Positions 37,498 through 46,501 of a stretch of DNA of 64,000 bases are shown here, in pieces. The stretch lies in assembly GCF_017873235.1 (NCBI RefSeq), contig NZ_JAGGJZ010000001.1:653300-717299 (forward strand), read 5' to 3'. The DNA is from Clostridium moniliforme. GTDB taxonomy: Bacteria > Bacillota > Clostridia > Clostridiales > Clostridiaceae. Both the position numbers and the translations under genes were made by a program. The notes beneath the pieces were generated by a model. It was not told where the DNA came from. It saw only the letters and a list, made by a program, of their open reading frames with translations, and searched no databases. Positions within the stretch are counted from its first letter, which is position 1; each line of letters starts with the position of its first letter.

Positions 37498-38253
37498 CTA
37501 TTTGACTTTTAAATTTTTCTTCTTTAATTTTTCTTCTTTTGCTTTTTTTAATAAATCTTTGTTTTTAATCATAAATAATATTGAAATTACTATTGCAAAT
37601 CCCCAAACTACATAATTAAATACTTTATTTTTCTTATATACATTAATTGAAAATTTAATTTCACTTCCACTTTTAATTTTTCCAAATACAAAACTTCCAA
37701 AACTTTTTCCATCTTTTTCAAAAACTTTATATGGCTTTTCTGCATCAAAGTCTACTATATTTAAAAGTTCATATCCTTTAGGAGCTGCTAAACTAACTGT
37801 GTAATTATCAATATTTAAAGGTGAATCATTCTTACCTTTAAATTGAATTAACTTTACTCCACCAGGTACTGTGTTACCTATTTTTGCTTTTTCTTCTACA
37901 TAAGTTTTTTCTTGTGTTATATCAAGATTAAATATAACTTCTTCATTTTTTTCTTTAAAATTTAATGAATTATATTTTATATCTCCATTTTTTATAACTT
38001 TAACATCTCCGTTTTTTGTGCCTTTTTCTATTGTAATTTCATTTATTTTGCTATTTTTGTAGCATGGAAAATATATATTTCCATTTGAATCTGTTATAGC
38101 CTTTATATTTTCTTTTATATTTGCATTTTCAGAATCTTTAGTAATAACATCATCTATTGATATAATCTTTCCTACTTTATCTGCTGCAAAAACCGGCATT
38201 GATGATGGTACTAATACCATTAATGCTATTAATATAGTCAGTAGCTTTTTCAT
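37498..38253 (-). CDS. exported, C-terminally membrane-anchored protein
   Basis: A 251-residue protein with a signal peptide (MKKLLTILIALMVLVPSSMPVFAADK), an extracytoplasmic beta-rich domain of about 180 residues with many Lys and Asn, and a C-terminal membrane helix (VFNYVVWGFAIVISILFMI) followed by a basic cytoplasmic tail (KKAKEEKLKKKNLKVK). I recognise no family. It lies between, and in the same direction as, an SLC13 transporter gene (12 bp gap) and the ApgM homologue (17 bp gap), so the three probably form an operon. A role as accessory or binding subunit for the transporter is a guess. Confidence 0.65.
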   Translation of the reverse strand: MKKLLTILIALMVLVPSSMPVFAADKVGKIISIDDVITKDSENANIKENIKAITDSNGNIYFPCYKNSKINEITIEKGTKNGDVKVIKNGDIKYNSLNFKEKNEEVIFNLDITQEKTYVEEKAKIGNTVPGGVKLIQFKGKNDSPLNIDNYTVSLAAPKGYELLNIVDFDAEKPYKVFEKDGKSFGSFVFGKIKSGSEIKFSINVYKKNKVFNYVVWGFAIVISILFMIKNKDLLKKAKEEKLKKKNLKVK

Positions 38254-38265
38254 ATAATTTTCCTC

Positions 38266-39741
38266 CTAAACTATTCCTAATACTTTAAACCAAGTAAATG
38301 AAGCTAATATTAAAATTCCCCATTTTACTACTAGTACAAGTAATCCATAAAGTAATTCCTGTAATACTGTAAAATATCCAGTGTTATAGTATATAAGGTT
38401 AACCTTACTACTTGGTGGTAATGTAATTGTATCTGCAATAGTTAATGCTGCTGGAAGTGCCAGTGCAACTGGATTGTAACCTGTTGTTTTTGCTATTGCT
38501 ATTATTGTTGGTATAAGTATTATTGTTCTTACTGTTTTTGATGTAAATACTAAGTGACTGAAACTTGAAATAAACATTATTACTGCAAATAAAGCATAGA
38601 AACTTAAGTTTTCAATTCCTAATGAAGAGAAAATACTATTAAGAACCCAAGATGCTACTCCAGTATCATTTAAAGCAACTCCACCTGCATATGCACCACA
38701 AGCAAATATTAATAAATTCCATGATATTTTAGCTTCTTTCCATTTTAATATTCCTATGTAAGGCATAAAGAATAATGCAGCTGATAATATTGCAACCATA
38801 ACTAAACTTAATCTAAATCCAAATATTTTAAGTTGTCCTTTATCTAATGCCCACATAACAACTGTAAAAGCAAATATAATAAGTGCTTTCTTTTCTGTTA
38901 TAGACATTTTTCCAAGACTATTGTATTGGTCTTTAAGTTTTTTCATATCATCTTCAGTAACTTTTTTATTATGTACTTTAAATAATGATTTACCTATAAA
39001 GAATGAAGCAATAAGTGTAAGTATAGTTATTGGGGCTGATGCCATAAACCATTCTCCCCAAGAAATTTCATGACCTGAAAGATCTCTTATAAAACTAACT
39101 GCAAGTATTTGAGATGATGTAGCTGTTAGTATTGCAGCAGTTGATAAGTTATTTGATTGAATTCCTTGTAGTGCTAGTAATCTACCAAAATTATTTTTAG
39201 GATCATCTAAATTAACATGGAATGCTTCTATTACAAGCATTACTATTGGGAACATCATTGCAGCACGAGCTGTTGTTGATGGTACTACAAAGGCAATTAA
39301 AAAGTTTGTTGCCATAAGAAGTGCTAATATACTGTTAGTGCTTTTTCCAAACTTAGTTATAAGAAATAGTGCTAGTCTTTTTGCAAGTCCACTCTTTTCC
39401 ATACCAGAAGCTATTATAAAGGCTGCAAAAGTTAACCAAATAACTTCATACCCTAAAACTCCCATAACGTGAGTTTCATCCCAAGCTCCTGTTAAAGGTA
39501 ATAAAACTATTGTAATAAGTGCTGTTACATAATTTGGAATACTATTTGTTATCCATAAAGTTAATGCAAATACAAATACCCCCATAGCCATCTTTCCTGA
39601 ATAAGAAAGACCATTTGGTGTTGGCATTGTAAAAATTATTGCAAATAATATAAGTGCAATTGGTAATCCAAAAAACTCCATTTTTATTTCAAAAGGACTT
39701 TTTTGTTTTTTTATTTTTACCTCTTTTTCTGAATTACTCAA
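38266..39741 (-). CDS. SLC13/DASS-family anion transporter
   Basis: A 491-residue transporter with about 12 membrane helices. It has the first DASS loop as VVPSTTARAAMMFPI (Thr replaces Asn of the usual S-N-T). The second repeat reads ADTITLPPSSKVNLIYYNTG, which departs from the canonical motif, so substrate and ion coupling may differ from the CitT-like paralogue at 34.5 kb. The start is a TTG at 39741 behind GAGAGGAG; an out-of-frame ATG nearby is stopped at once. First gene of a probable three-gene operon, divergent from a LysR regulator. Confidence 0.8.
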   Translation of the reverse strand: MSNSEKEVKIKKQKSPFEIKMEFFGLPIALILFAIIFTMPTPNGLSYSGKMAMGVFVFALTLWITNSIPNYVTALITIVLLPLTGAWDETHVMGVLGYEVIWLTFAAFIIASGMEKSGLAKRLALFLITKFGKSTNSILALLMATNFLIAFVVPSTTARAAMMFPIVMLVIEAFHVNLDDPKNNFGRLLALQGIQSNNLSTAAILTATSSQILAVSFIRDLSGHEISWGEWFMASAPITILTLIASFFIGKSLFKVHNKKVTEDDMKKLKDQYNSLGKMSITEKKALIIFAFTVVMWALDKGQLKIFGFRLSLVMVAILSAALFFMPYIGILKWKEAKISWNLLIFACGAYAGGVALNDTGVASWVLNSIFSSLGIENLSFYALFAVIMFISSFSHLVFTSKTVRTIILIPTIIAIAKTTGYNPVALALPAALTIADTITLPPSSKVNLIYYNTGYFTVLQELLYGLLVLVVKWGILILASFTWFKVLGIV

Positions 39742-39960
39742 AATACATTTCTCCTCTCAATTTTTGTATTCGTTTTCCCAAGACCTATTGTAAAATAATT
39801 TAAATTTTCTATCCAATTATAAATACTTATTAAAAAAAATCCTTTTCATTTTATCATAAAAAATTTTTATAGTTATATATTTCTAACTTACTAATTTATT
39901 AACTTATTATTTAATATGTAGTATAATCTTATTAAAATAAAAATATTAAGAGGTATTGCA

Positions 39961-40857
39961 ATGAATATTGAAACTTTGAAAACATTCCTTATTCTTGCTG
40001 AAAATAATAACTTTACAAAAACTTCTGAAGCTTTGTTTTGCACTCAGGCTGCTGTATCCCTTAGAATCAAAAATTTAGAATCCTATTATGGTGCAAAGTT
40101 ATTTTCGCGAGATAATAAAGATGTAAAATTAACTGAGGCAGGAAAAGAATTATTACCCTATGCCAAAAAGATAATTGACATATCAAATGAAGCTAAACTT
40201 AAAATTTCATTATTAAATGATTTAAAAGAGCAAAAGATACACCTTTTATGTTCTAGCACACCAGGTACATATATACTTCCAGAAATAATATATAAATTTA
40301 ATCAAAAATTTCCATATATATCAATCTTAAATGACGTTAAGTATACTAAAGATGTAATAGAAAATATAAAGAATAATACATCATCTTTTGCATTAATAAG
40401 TCAGCCTGAATTTTTTGATACAGAGGATTTAACCTGTGAAGCAATTGGTGAAGATCCAGTAGTTTTATTTGTAGGTAAAAATCACCCTTGGAAAGATAGA
40501 AAATCTATAGGTATAGCTGAACTAAAAAATAGTAAATTCTTAATATCAAACCCTAAAACTTCTATTATAAAATACATTGAAAATTTAGGAAATTTTAAAT
40601 TCAACAAAGAAAACATTTTCACAATAGGCAATATTGAAGCTATTAAACAGGGTGTTATTTCAAATATTGGAGTATCTGTTCTATCTTATCATTCTATTAA
40701 AAATGAGGTTAATTATGGATTAGTTAAGATTATTCCTTTCAAAGAAAATATAGAAATGAATAGAAAAATCTATCTTATAAAAAATAAAGATTATAAATAT
40801 TCTACATCAGAAGAAGTTTTTATTGATTTTTTAAAGGACTCATTAAGAAAACTATAA
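39961..40857 (+). CDS. LysR-family transcription regulator
   Basis: A 298-residue DNA-binding regulator. The winged helix occupies residues 1-60 (ETLKTFLILAENNNFTKTSEALFCTQAAVSLRIKNLESYYGAKLF); the periplasmic-binding-like effector domain runs from about residue 90 (IHLLCSSTPGTYILPEIIYKF). It is divergent from the SLC13-exported protein-ApgM operon, about 220 bp away, and by the usual LysR arrangement is likely to control it. The ribosome binding site is AAGAGGT. Confidence 0.9.
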   Translation: MNIETLKTFLILAENNNFTKTSEALFCTQAAVSLRIKNLESYYGAKLFSRDNKDVKLTEAGKELLPYAKKIIDISNEAKLKISLLNDLKEQKIHLLCSSTPGTYILPEIIYKFNQKFPYISILNDVKYTKDVIENIKNNTSSFALISQPEFFDTEDLTCEAIGEDPVVLFVGKNHPWKDRKSIGIAELKNSKFLISNPKTSIIKYIENLGNFKFNKENIFTIGNIEAIKQGVISNIGVSVLSYHSIKNEVNYGLVKIIPFKENIEMNRKIYLIKNKDYKYSTSEEVFIDFLKDSLRKL

Positions 40858-40892
40858 TAAGAATTTTTTATACTAATATAATTTTACAAAAA

Positions 40893-40925
40893 AATAAAGG
40901 GGCATATATTCCCCTTTATTTTTTT
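40893..40925 (+). terminator. terminator of the LysR gene
   Basis: AATAAAGGGG (40893-40902) and CCCCTTTATT (40911-40920) with an eight-base loop, then TTTTT. Confidence 0.9.
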
Positions 40926-40941
40926 AATTTATATATTTCTA

Positions 40942-41031
40942 GCTACTTCAAAAGAAGAAAATTTAAAACTTAAAGAAGAACTTGATCTATTAAAAAAATA
41001 CCAAGCCTTCTTAAAGGAAAAGAATATTTAA
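40942..41031 (+). pseudogene. remnant of an IS3-family transposase OrfA C-terminus
   Basis: A 29-codon tail without a start: ATSKEENLKLKEELDLLKKY, then QAFLKEKNI and stop. The leucine-zipper spacing and the L-L-K-K-Y-x-A-F-L-K-E ending are typical of the OrfA (InsE-like) proteins of IS3/IS150 elements. No OrfB, HTH or terminal inverted repeats were seen, so this is a decayed fragment. The rest of the 40858-41286 gap holds only a terminator and AT-rich DNA. Confidence 0.6.
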
Positions 41032-41286
41032 GATTCCAATATATCAAAGAAAATACCAATAATCTTAACATTATTATAATAATAATAACTTATTTTTTAT
41101 TATTGTCTACTTTTTAGGGGGTAGTTAATTATATAAAATTTATATCTTTTAATACTATTTTATTTGCATACTGATTTAATTTATATATTTTTATTAAGAA
41201 TATAATTATATAAATGTATTATTTAAAGGTTTTAAACTTATAATATAGAATATATAATTAACAATAATTATTTAGGAGGTATTATT

Positions 41287-41535
41287 ATGTTCTCAATTAT
41301 GCTAATAAAACTATCACCAAGAAATGAAATAGCACCAAATGTACAAAAGTTATTAACTGAATATGGATGTATAATTAAAACAAGATTAGGACTTCACGAA
41401 GCAACAATAGATAATTGCTCAAGATCCGGATTAATAATATTAGATCTTTTAAATGAAGATACTGATAAAATATTAGAATTAGAAAGTAAGTTAAATGAAT
41501 TAAAAGGAGTATCTGCTAAAATAGTTGAGGTATAA
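41287..41535 (+). CDS. TM1266-type iron-only hydrogenase system regulator
   Basis: An 82-residue ferredoxin-fold (ACT/NikR-C-like) protein: FSIMLIKLSPRNEIAPNVQK, then LLTEYGCIIKTRLGLHE, then LIILDLLNEDTDKILELESK and a closing GVSAKIVEV strand. This matches the small TM1266 family often named putative iron-only hydrogenase system regulator, found near [FeFe]-hydrogenase maturation genes. No hydrogenase gene is in the window. Strong ribosome binding site (TAGGAGGT). The protein lacks a DNA-binding domain, so the word regulator is only the family label. Confidence 0.72.
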   Translation: MFSIMLIKLSPRNEIAPNVQKLLTEYGCIIKTRLGLHEATIDNCSRSGLIILDLLNEDTDKILELESKLNELKGVSAKIVEV

Positions 41536-41572
41536 ATTTAAAATTTTATACTATACATATAATCATTAACAA

Positions 41573-41619
41573 AAAAATAGTAGGTAAATTAGATTTCAAC
41601 CAATCTACCTACTATTTTT
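41573..41619. terminator. terminator between hydrogenase-regulator gene and LPXTG gene
   Basis: AAAAATAGTAGGTA (41573-41586) pairs exactly with TACCTACTATTTTT (41606-41619). It serves the plus-strand gene and possibly the convergent one. Confidence 0.85.
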
Positions 41620-41680
41620 CTAATTTACTATAATAAGTACATTTATAATAGTAAATAAAAATTATATTATAAATTTAATA

Positions 41681-42472
41681 TTATCTTCTCTTTTTAACTG
41701 CTGCAAATATTCCAGCTGAAACCATTGATAATCCACCTAAAATACTAGCTATTGCATCAACACCTGTTTTAGGAAGATTTCCTTTTGTTTCTTCTTTAGC
41801 ATTTTCTACTTTTTTTGCATCTTCCTTAGCATTATCTGATTTTTTTGCTTCTTCTTTAGTATTTTCTACTTTTTTATCTTCTTTCTTTTGATTATCTTTC
41901 TTATTATTTGCTTCATTTGCTGCTTTTTCCCATGCATCTTGACCCTTCTTTTCTTGGTCCTTTATCATATTGTTTTCTGCTTCTCCAGCATCTTTCATAT
42001 CTTTTATTGCTTTGTTCTTTGCATTTGCTTTATTTGCCGCCTTTTCCCATGCATCTTGACCTTTCTTTTCTTGGTCTTTTATCATATTGTTTTCTGCTTC
42101 TCCAGCATCTTTCATATCTTTTATTGCTTTGTTCTCTGCATTTGCTTTATTTGCTGCCTTTTCCCATGCATCTTGACCCTTCTTTTCTTGGTCTTTTATC
42201 ATATTGTTTTCTGCTTTTCCAGCATCTTTCATATCTTTTATTGCTTTGTTCTCTGCATTTGCTTTATTTGCTGCTTTTTCCCATGCATCTTCTTAATCCT
42301 TTATCATATTGTCTTCCGCTTCTCTTGAAGGTATCATTTCCTTCTCTGCAATTTGTTTTGCACTTGGTTCAGCAGCATTAGCTAATCCTGTATTCACTGC
42401 TACTCCTGTACCAACAATAGCTGTACATACTAATCCCTTTGCTATTATTTTATTAATTGATTTCTTATTCAA
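41681..42472 (-). pseudogene. LPXTG surface repeat protein broken by an in-frame stop
   Basis: The complete frame starts at a TTG at 42472 behind AGGAGGA and ends at 41681 (263 codons). It encodes a signal peptide (NKKSINKIIAKGLVCTAIVG... ending NAAEPS), about three and a half 39-residue repeats (core NNMIKDQEKKGQDAWEKAAN), a Lys/Glu/Asp linker, LPKTG, a hydrophobic helix and KKRR. Codon 60 is TAA (42293-42295): the first repeat reads MIKD, stop, EDAWEKAAN, where the others have MIKDQEKKGQDAWEK, that is a Gln codon changed to ochre plus loss of four codons. The exported product would be a short peptide unless the stop is read through. Confidence 0.82.
41919..42310 (-). repeat. 117-bp tandem coding repeat
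   Basis: The marker CATGCATCTT recurs at 41931, 42048, 42165 and 42282, exactly 117 bp apart. Each unit encodes 39 residues, beginning around KAIKDMKDAGEAENNM. The units are nearly identical in DNA, which favours copy-number change by slippage or recombination. Confidence 0.9.
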
Positions 42473-43157
42473 ATTATTCCTCCTATGTTATATTAAATTT
42501 AATATTATGTAATGTTTATTTTAACAAATTTAGCATAATTTGTTATCAAATAAGAAATGTCATCCCAAAATAAAAATAGGAAAAGCAACCCTAATATTAT
42601 AAATATTAAAATAAAAACTTCTTTTTAATATCAAAATATGCAATTTGTGTATTAATTCACTAAAAATATATCATTTATCTCATTTTCTTAAATATTTTCT
42701 AATTAAGGAAAATATATATATTATTATGGATTTTTATTTAATTTTCTTAAAGTTTATTACAAAAATTAGATATTTAATTAATTTTATTTGCTAATTTTGT
42801 TAAATTATTAATTATATTAAATAGTTACGATTGCTAATTATACTAAATTATTACATCACATACATAAAAATTATTTAAATACTTTTAAATCCTTTATAGT
42901 TATTATTTTTAAGTTGATAGATCAAAATATATTTTTGATTTAATTCATAATATTCCTTTGAAATTAAATCTTAATTTAACTAAAAAATATATTATATTTA
43001 AAATAATTATTTTAAATATTTTTAATTCAAATAAAATATATTTAATAATAAATAACTAATTATTTTTTTATTTAATTAATTTACCTACCCTTTATGTAAA
43101 ATATTAAATTAATGAAATTTAAAATTTTTCATAAATATATATATTTTTCCACAATAA
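42473..43157. other. AT-rich intergenic region, nothing recognised
   Basis: About 690 bp of extremely AT-rich DNA between the LPXTG pseudogene and the grd promoter. I found no reading frame with a ribosome binding site, no repeat unit and no clear terminator. Confidence 0.6.
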
Positions 43158-43158
43158 C

Positions 43159-43168
43159 TTGCTATAAT
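43159..43168 (+). promoter_or_regulatory. extended -10 promoter of the grd operon
   Basis: TTGCTATAAT provides a TG-N extension and a perfect TATAAT (43163-43168), about 30 bp before the glycine riboswitch. The -35 is weak, as expected for an extended -10. Confidence 0.6.
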
Positions 43169-43197
43169 TAAATAAAAGGTAATATATGTGGTTGATT

Positions 43198-43350
43198 TAA
43201 CAGGGAGACTATTATAATGATTTATTATAATGGCCGAAGGTACAAGCAATGAAAAATACCTTTCGTTGTGAATTTCTCAGGCAAAAGAACCTGTTAATGA
43301 CACGTTTCTGGAAAGCGAAAGCACCGAAGGAGTAAATCTCTCAGGTCCTA
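43198..43350 (+). ncRNA. tandem glycine riboswitch
   Basis: Two gcvT-type aptamers in a row. The first has AGGGAGACTA, GGCCGAAGGTACAAGC and TTTCTCAGGCAAAAGAACC. The second has TTTCTGGAAAGCG, GCACCGAAGGAGTAAATC and TCTCAGGTCCTAAGACAGG. It precedes grdX and should raise expression of glycine reductase when glycine is abundant. Confidence 0.95.
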
Positions 43351-43391
43351 AGACAGGATAAATGGTTATAGCATTTGTTCTGTCTTTTTTT
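43351..43391 (+). terminator. riboswitch-controlled terminator upstream of grdX
   Basis: AGACAGGA (43351-43358) can pair with TTCTGTCT (43378-43385), followed by TTTTTTT. Its 5' arm overlaps the closing region of the second aptamer, so ligand binding and termination are mutually exclusive. Confidence 0.75.
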
Positions 43392-43414
43392 AGTATCTTA
43401 AAGGAGGATGTAAA

Positions 43415-43795
43415 ATGCTAACTAATACTAAAGTAATAACAAATAATCCTATGGTAAAAGAAAATATTCCAGAATATCTTAAATTAGATTATATTGATGG
43501 TACTGTGGAAAATGTATTTAAAAAAGTCCGTGATTATATTCATAATGGACACATTTTACTAACTCATCCTTTAATGAGCAGTGTAAAACCTAATGAGACT
43601 CCTTATAGAACAGTACTAATCTCTAATTCAAAAAAAGATAGTATAGATATGGATTCTCTACAAATAATTGAAGATTCTATAATGTCTTTAGATAAATTTA
43701 TGAAGATGTTTAAATGTCCAAACTGGAATGAAAAAATCAAAAAGGATTTTATGATTATCGACTATGACCTTATAAATAATGTCATAAATAAATAA
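43415..43795 (+). CDS. grdX: GrdX protein
   Basis: A 126-residue protein of the GrdX family, found as the first gene of glycine, sarcosine and betaine reductase operons; its biochemical role is not established. Sequence features are an N-terminal ITNNPMVKE motif, HNGHILLTHPLMSSVKPNETPYRTVLIS in the middle, and a C-terminal KKDFMIIDYDLI. The His-Pro-x-x-Ser-Ser-Val-Lys-Pro-Asn stretch is the most conserved part of the family. The ribosome binding site is AAAGGAGG. It lies directly after the riboswitch terminator. Confidence 0.92.
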   Translation: MLTNTKVITNNPMVKENIPEYLKLDYIDGTVENVFKKVRDYIHNGHILLTHPLMSSVKPNETPYRTVLISNSKKDSIDMDSLQIIEDSIMSLDKFMKMFKCPNWNEKIKKDFMIIDYDLINNVINK

Positions 43796-43821
43796 AAAAA
43801 TACCTTAAGGAGGGATTATAT

Positions 43822-44739
43822 ATGAGTCATGTATACGATACCATAATAATTGGTGGTGGTCCTGCTGGTCTTTCAGCTGCATTATATGCTGCAAGAGGCA
43901 AATTAGATACATTACTTATTGAAAGAGCAAAATTTGGTGGCCAAGCTGCTACAACAGCAGATCTTGAAAATTATCCAGGATCTATAACTGATTGTACAGG
44001 TCCATCCTTAATTGCAAGAATGAAAGAACAAGCAGAAGGATTTGGTACTAAGTTTGAAAAAGATGAAATTACAGAAGTTCAATTAGAAGGAGAAATTAAA
44101 ACTCTATATGGTAAAAAAGATACTTATCAAGGTAAAACAATAATAATAGCTACTGGTGCTTTCCCAAGATTAGCTGGATTTAAAAATGAATGTGAATTAA
44201 GAGGTAGAGGTATCTCCTACTGTGCAACTTGTGATGCTGATTTCTTTACTGATTTAGATATTGCCGTAGTAGGTGGTGGAGATTCTGCATTAACTGAAGC
44301 TTTATATTTAACTAAATTCGGTGAAAGTGTAACTATAATTCATAGAAGAGATCAATTTAGAGGAGCTAAATCTTTAGTTGATAGAGTTAAAAATAATCCT
44401 AAAATTAAACTAATATTAGATTCTGTAGTTGAAGAAGCTATAGGAGATGAAATATTAGAAAAATTAATTTTAAGAAATGTCAAAACAAATGAATTATCAG
44501 AATTAGAAGTAAATGGATGTTTCGTCTTTGTTGGATTCCTTCCAATTTCACAATTATTTAAAGGAAAAATAAATATGAATGAACGTGGAGATATAATAAC
44601 TGATGAAGATATGAGAACTAATATTCCTGGAGTATTTGCTGCTGGAGATGTTAGACAAAAAGCATTACGTCAAGTAGTTACTGCAGCATCTGATGGTGCA
44701 CAAGCTGCTACATCTGCTGAAGCTTATTTAAATGAATAA
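43822..44739 (+). CDS. trxB: thioredoxin reductase
   Basis: An NAD(P)H-dependent flavoprotein of 305 residues that reduces the operon's thioredoxin, supplying electrons for glycine reduction. The FAD motif is IIGGGPAGLSAALYAARG, the redox centre is CATCD (in GISYCATCDADFF), the nucleotide motif is VVGGGDSALTEAL, and the FAD-closing ATP/GD motif is GVFAAGDVR. It lies 26 bp after grdX, with a strong AAGGAGGG ribosome binding site. Confidence 0.96.
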   Translation: MSHVYDTIIIGGGPAGLSAALYAARGKLDTLLIERAKFGGQAATTADLENYPGSITDCTGPSLIARMKEQAEGFGTKFEKDEITEVQLEGEIKTLYGKKDTYQGKTIIIATGAFPRLAGFKNECELRGRGISYCATCDADFFTDLDIAVVGGGDSALTEALYLTKFGESVTIIHRRDQFRGAKSLVDRVKNNPKIKLILDSVVEEAIGDEILEKLILRNVKTNELSELEVNGCFVFVGFLPISQLFKGKINMNERGDIITDEDMRTNIPGVFAAGDVRQKALRQVVTAASDGAQAATSAEAYLNE

Positions 44740-44757
44740 ATTAAATTAATTACAGAA

Positions 44758-45105
44758 TTGAAAGGAGATTTAAAAATGATAGAACTAAATAAGGAAAATT
44801 TTGAAAATGAGGTATTAAAATCAGAAAAACCTGTATTTGTTGATTTCTGGGGTGACAAATGTGAAATTTGTAAAGAATTAATGCCGGGAGTACATGGATT
44901 AGAAGAAAAATATGGTGATAAAATCAAATTTTCAAGTCTAAATATATCATCAGCTAGAAGACTTGCTATAGGACAAAAAGTTTTAGGTTTACCTACAATG
45001 GCTATTTATAAAGATGGAGAAAAGGCTCAAACTATTACTCCAGATAAAATAAGTTCATTAGATGATGTAGAAAACTTTATAAAAGGATTCTATGAAACTT
45101 TATAA
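44758..45105 (+). CDS. trxA: thioredoxin with atypical active site
   Basis: A 115-residue thioredoxin fold protein passing electrons from TrxB to the GrdA selenoenzyme. The active site reads FWGDKCEICKELMPG: Cys29 and Cys32 are present, but the usual W-C-G-P-C becomes W-G-x-K-C-E-I-C. Non-canonical motifs are usual for thioredoxins of glycine reductase operons. The cis-proline segment GLPTMAIYKDGE is intact. Ribosome binding site AAAGGAG. Confidence 0.93.
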   Translation: MKGDLKMIELNKENFENEVLKSEKPVFVDFWGDKCEICKELMPGVHGLEEKYGDKIKFSSLNISSARRLAIGQKVLGLPTMAIYKDGEKAQTITPDKISSLDDVENFIKGFYETL

Positions 45106-45178
45106 TTCCCTATTTAATTTAGCTAGCAATTTAATATTTAAATAAATTGTAATTTAAAATTTATATGGAGGTGAAAAC

Positions 45179-46465
45179 ATGCGTCTAGAATTAGGTAATA
45201 TTTTCATTAAGGACATACAGTTTGGTGAAAAAACAGAAGTTAAAGAAGGTGTTCTTTATGTAAATAAAAAAGAATTACTAGAAGAGGTCAATGTGGATGA
45301 AAGAATTAAATCCCTTGACTATGATATTGTTAGACCAGGAGATGAAACAAGAATTATACCTGTAAAAGACGTACTAGAACCAAGAGTTAAAGTTAATGGA
45401 AACGGAGGAATATTCCCAGGATTCATTAACAAAGTTGATACTGTAGGTTCTGGAAGAACTAATGTATTAAAAGGTGCTGCTGTTGTTACAACAGGAAGTG
45501 TAGTTGGATTCCAAGAAGGTATAATTGATATGTCAGGAGAAGGTGCAAAATATACACCATTTTCCAAGACAGTAAACTTAGTTGCAATTTGTGAAGTTGC
45601 TGAAGGTTTAGAAAAACATCATCACGAAGAAACTTTAAGAATGATAGGTTTAAGAACTGCAACATATTTAGGAAAATGTGCTAAAGATCTAGAACCTGAT
45701 GAAATTAAAACTTTTGAAACTAAACCATTATTAAAGCAAATTGCAGAGTATCCTGACTTACCAAAGGTAGTCTATGTATACATGCTACAAACTCAAGGCT
45801 TACTTCATGATACCTACGTATATGGAGTAGATGCTAAAAAAATAATTCCAACATTTATTTATCCAACAGAAGTTTTTGATGGAGCGATAATAAGTGGTAA
45901 CTGTGTTTCAGCTTGTGATAAAAACCCAACTTATGTTCACTTAAATCATCCAGTTATAGAAGATTTATATGAACGACATGGAAAAGATATAAACTTCTTA
46001 GGTTGTGTTATTACAAATGAAAATGTATATTTGGCAGACAAACAACGAAGTTCAAACATGACTGCTAAACTAGTTGAATTTTTAGGAGCTGATGCAGTTA
46101 TAATTTCAGAAGAAGGTTTTGGTAACCCTGATGCTGATTTAGTTATGAACTGTAATAAGATTACTGATAAGGGAATTAAAACTGTATTAGTTACAGATGA
46201 ATACGCAGGACAAGATGGTTCATCTCAATCATTAGCAGATTCAACTCAAAAAGCTGATGCTGTTGTAACTGCTGGAAATGCAAATCAAGTTATAACATTA
46301 CCTCCTATGAAGAAGGTAATAGGACATCCTGAAGCTGCTAATATTATAGCCGGTGGTTATATGGGAAGTTTAAAAGAAGATGGATCAATTAATGCAGAAA
46401 TTCAAGTTATTACAGGAGCTACTTCTGAAGTTGGCTTTAATTACTTATCTGCAAAAGGATATTAA
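45179..46465 (+). CDS. grdE: glycine reductase proprotein GrdE (protein B alpha/beta)
   Basis: Precursor of two subunits of substrate-specific protein B. It is self-cleaved before C242 (ISGN/CVSACDK), and that Cys becomes the pyruvoyl group that binds glycine as a Schiff base. Cys242 falls at the position known for the family. Total length is 428 residues. Other family blocks are VDTVGSGRTNVLKGAAVVTTG, EGAKYTPFSKTVNLV, GLRTATYLGKCAKD and the C-terminal GATSEVGFNYLSAKGY. Ribosome binding site TGGAGGTG. Confidence 0.96.
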   Translation: MRLELGNIFIKDIQFGEKTEVKEGVLYVNKKELLEEVNVDERIKSLDYDIVRPGDETRIIPVKDVLEPRVKVNGNGGIFPGFINKVDTVGSGRTNVLKGAAVVTTGSVVGFQEGIIDMSGEGAKYTPFSKTVNLVAICEVAEGLEKHHHEETLRMIGLRTATYLGKCAKDLEPDEIKTFETKPLLKQIAEYPDLPKVVYVYMLQTQGLLHDTYVYGVDAKKIIPTFIYPTEVFDGAIISGNCVSACDKNPTYVHLNHPVIEDLYERHGKDINFLGCVITNENVYLADKQRSSNMTAKLVEFLGADAVIISEEGFGNPDADLVMNCNKITDKGIKTVLVTDEYAGQDGSSQSLADSTQKADAVVTAGNANQVITLPPMKKVIGHPEAANIIAGGYMGSLKEDGSINAEIQVITGATSEVGFNYLSAKGY

Positions 46466-46501
46466 TAAAATATTTTATTTATTTTGAAAGGAGCATAAAA
46501 A

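Noticed and set aside
41888..42381. Two long plus-strand frames of 146 and 157 codons opposite the LPXTG repeat gene
   Set aside because: They are antisense shadows of the 117-bp coding repeat, made of Cys, Phe and Leu-rich low-complexity translation, with no ribosome binding site.
42473..43157. CRISPR array or replication origin in the long AT-rich gap
   Set aside because: No regularly spaced repeats and no iterons or DnaA-box cluster were visible.
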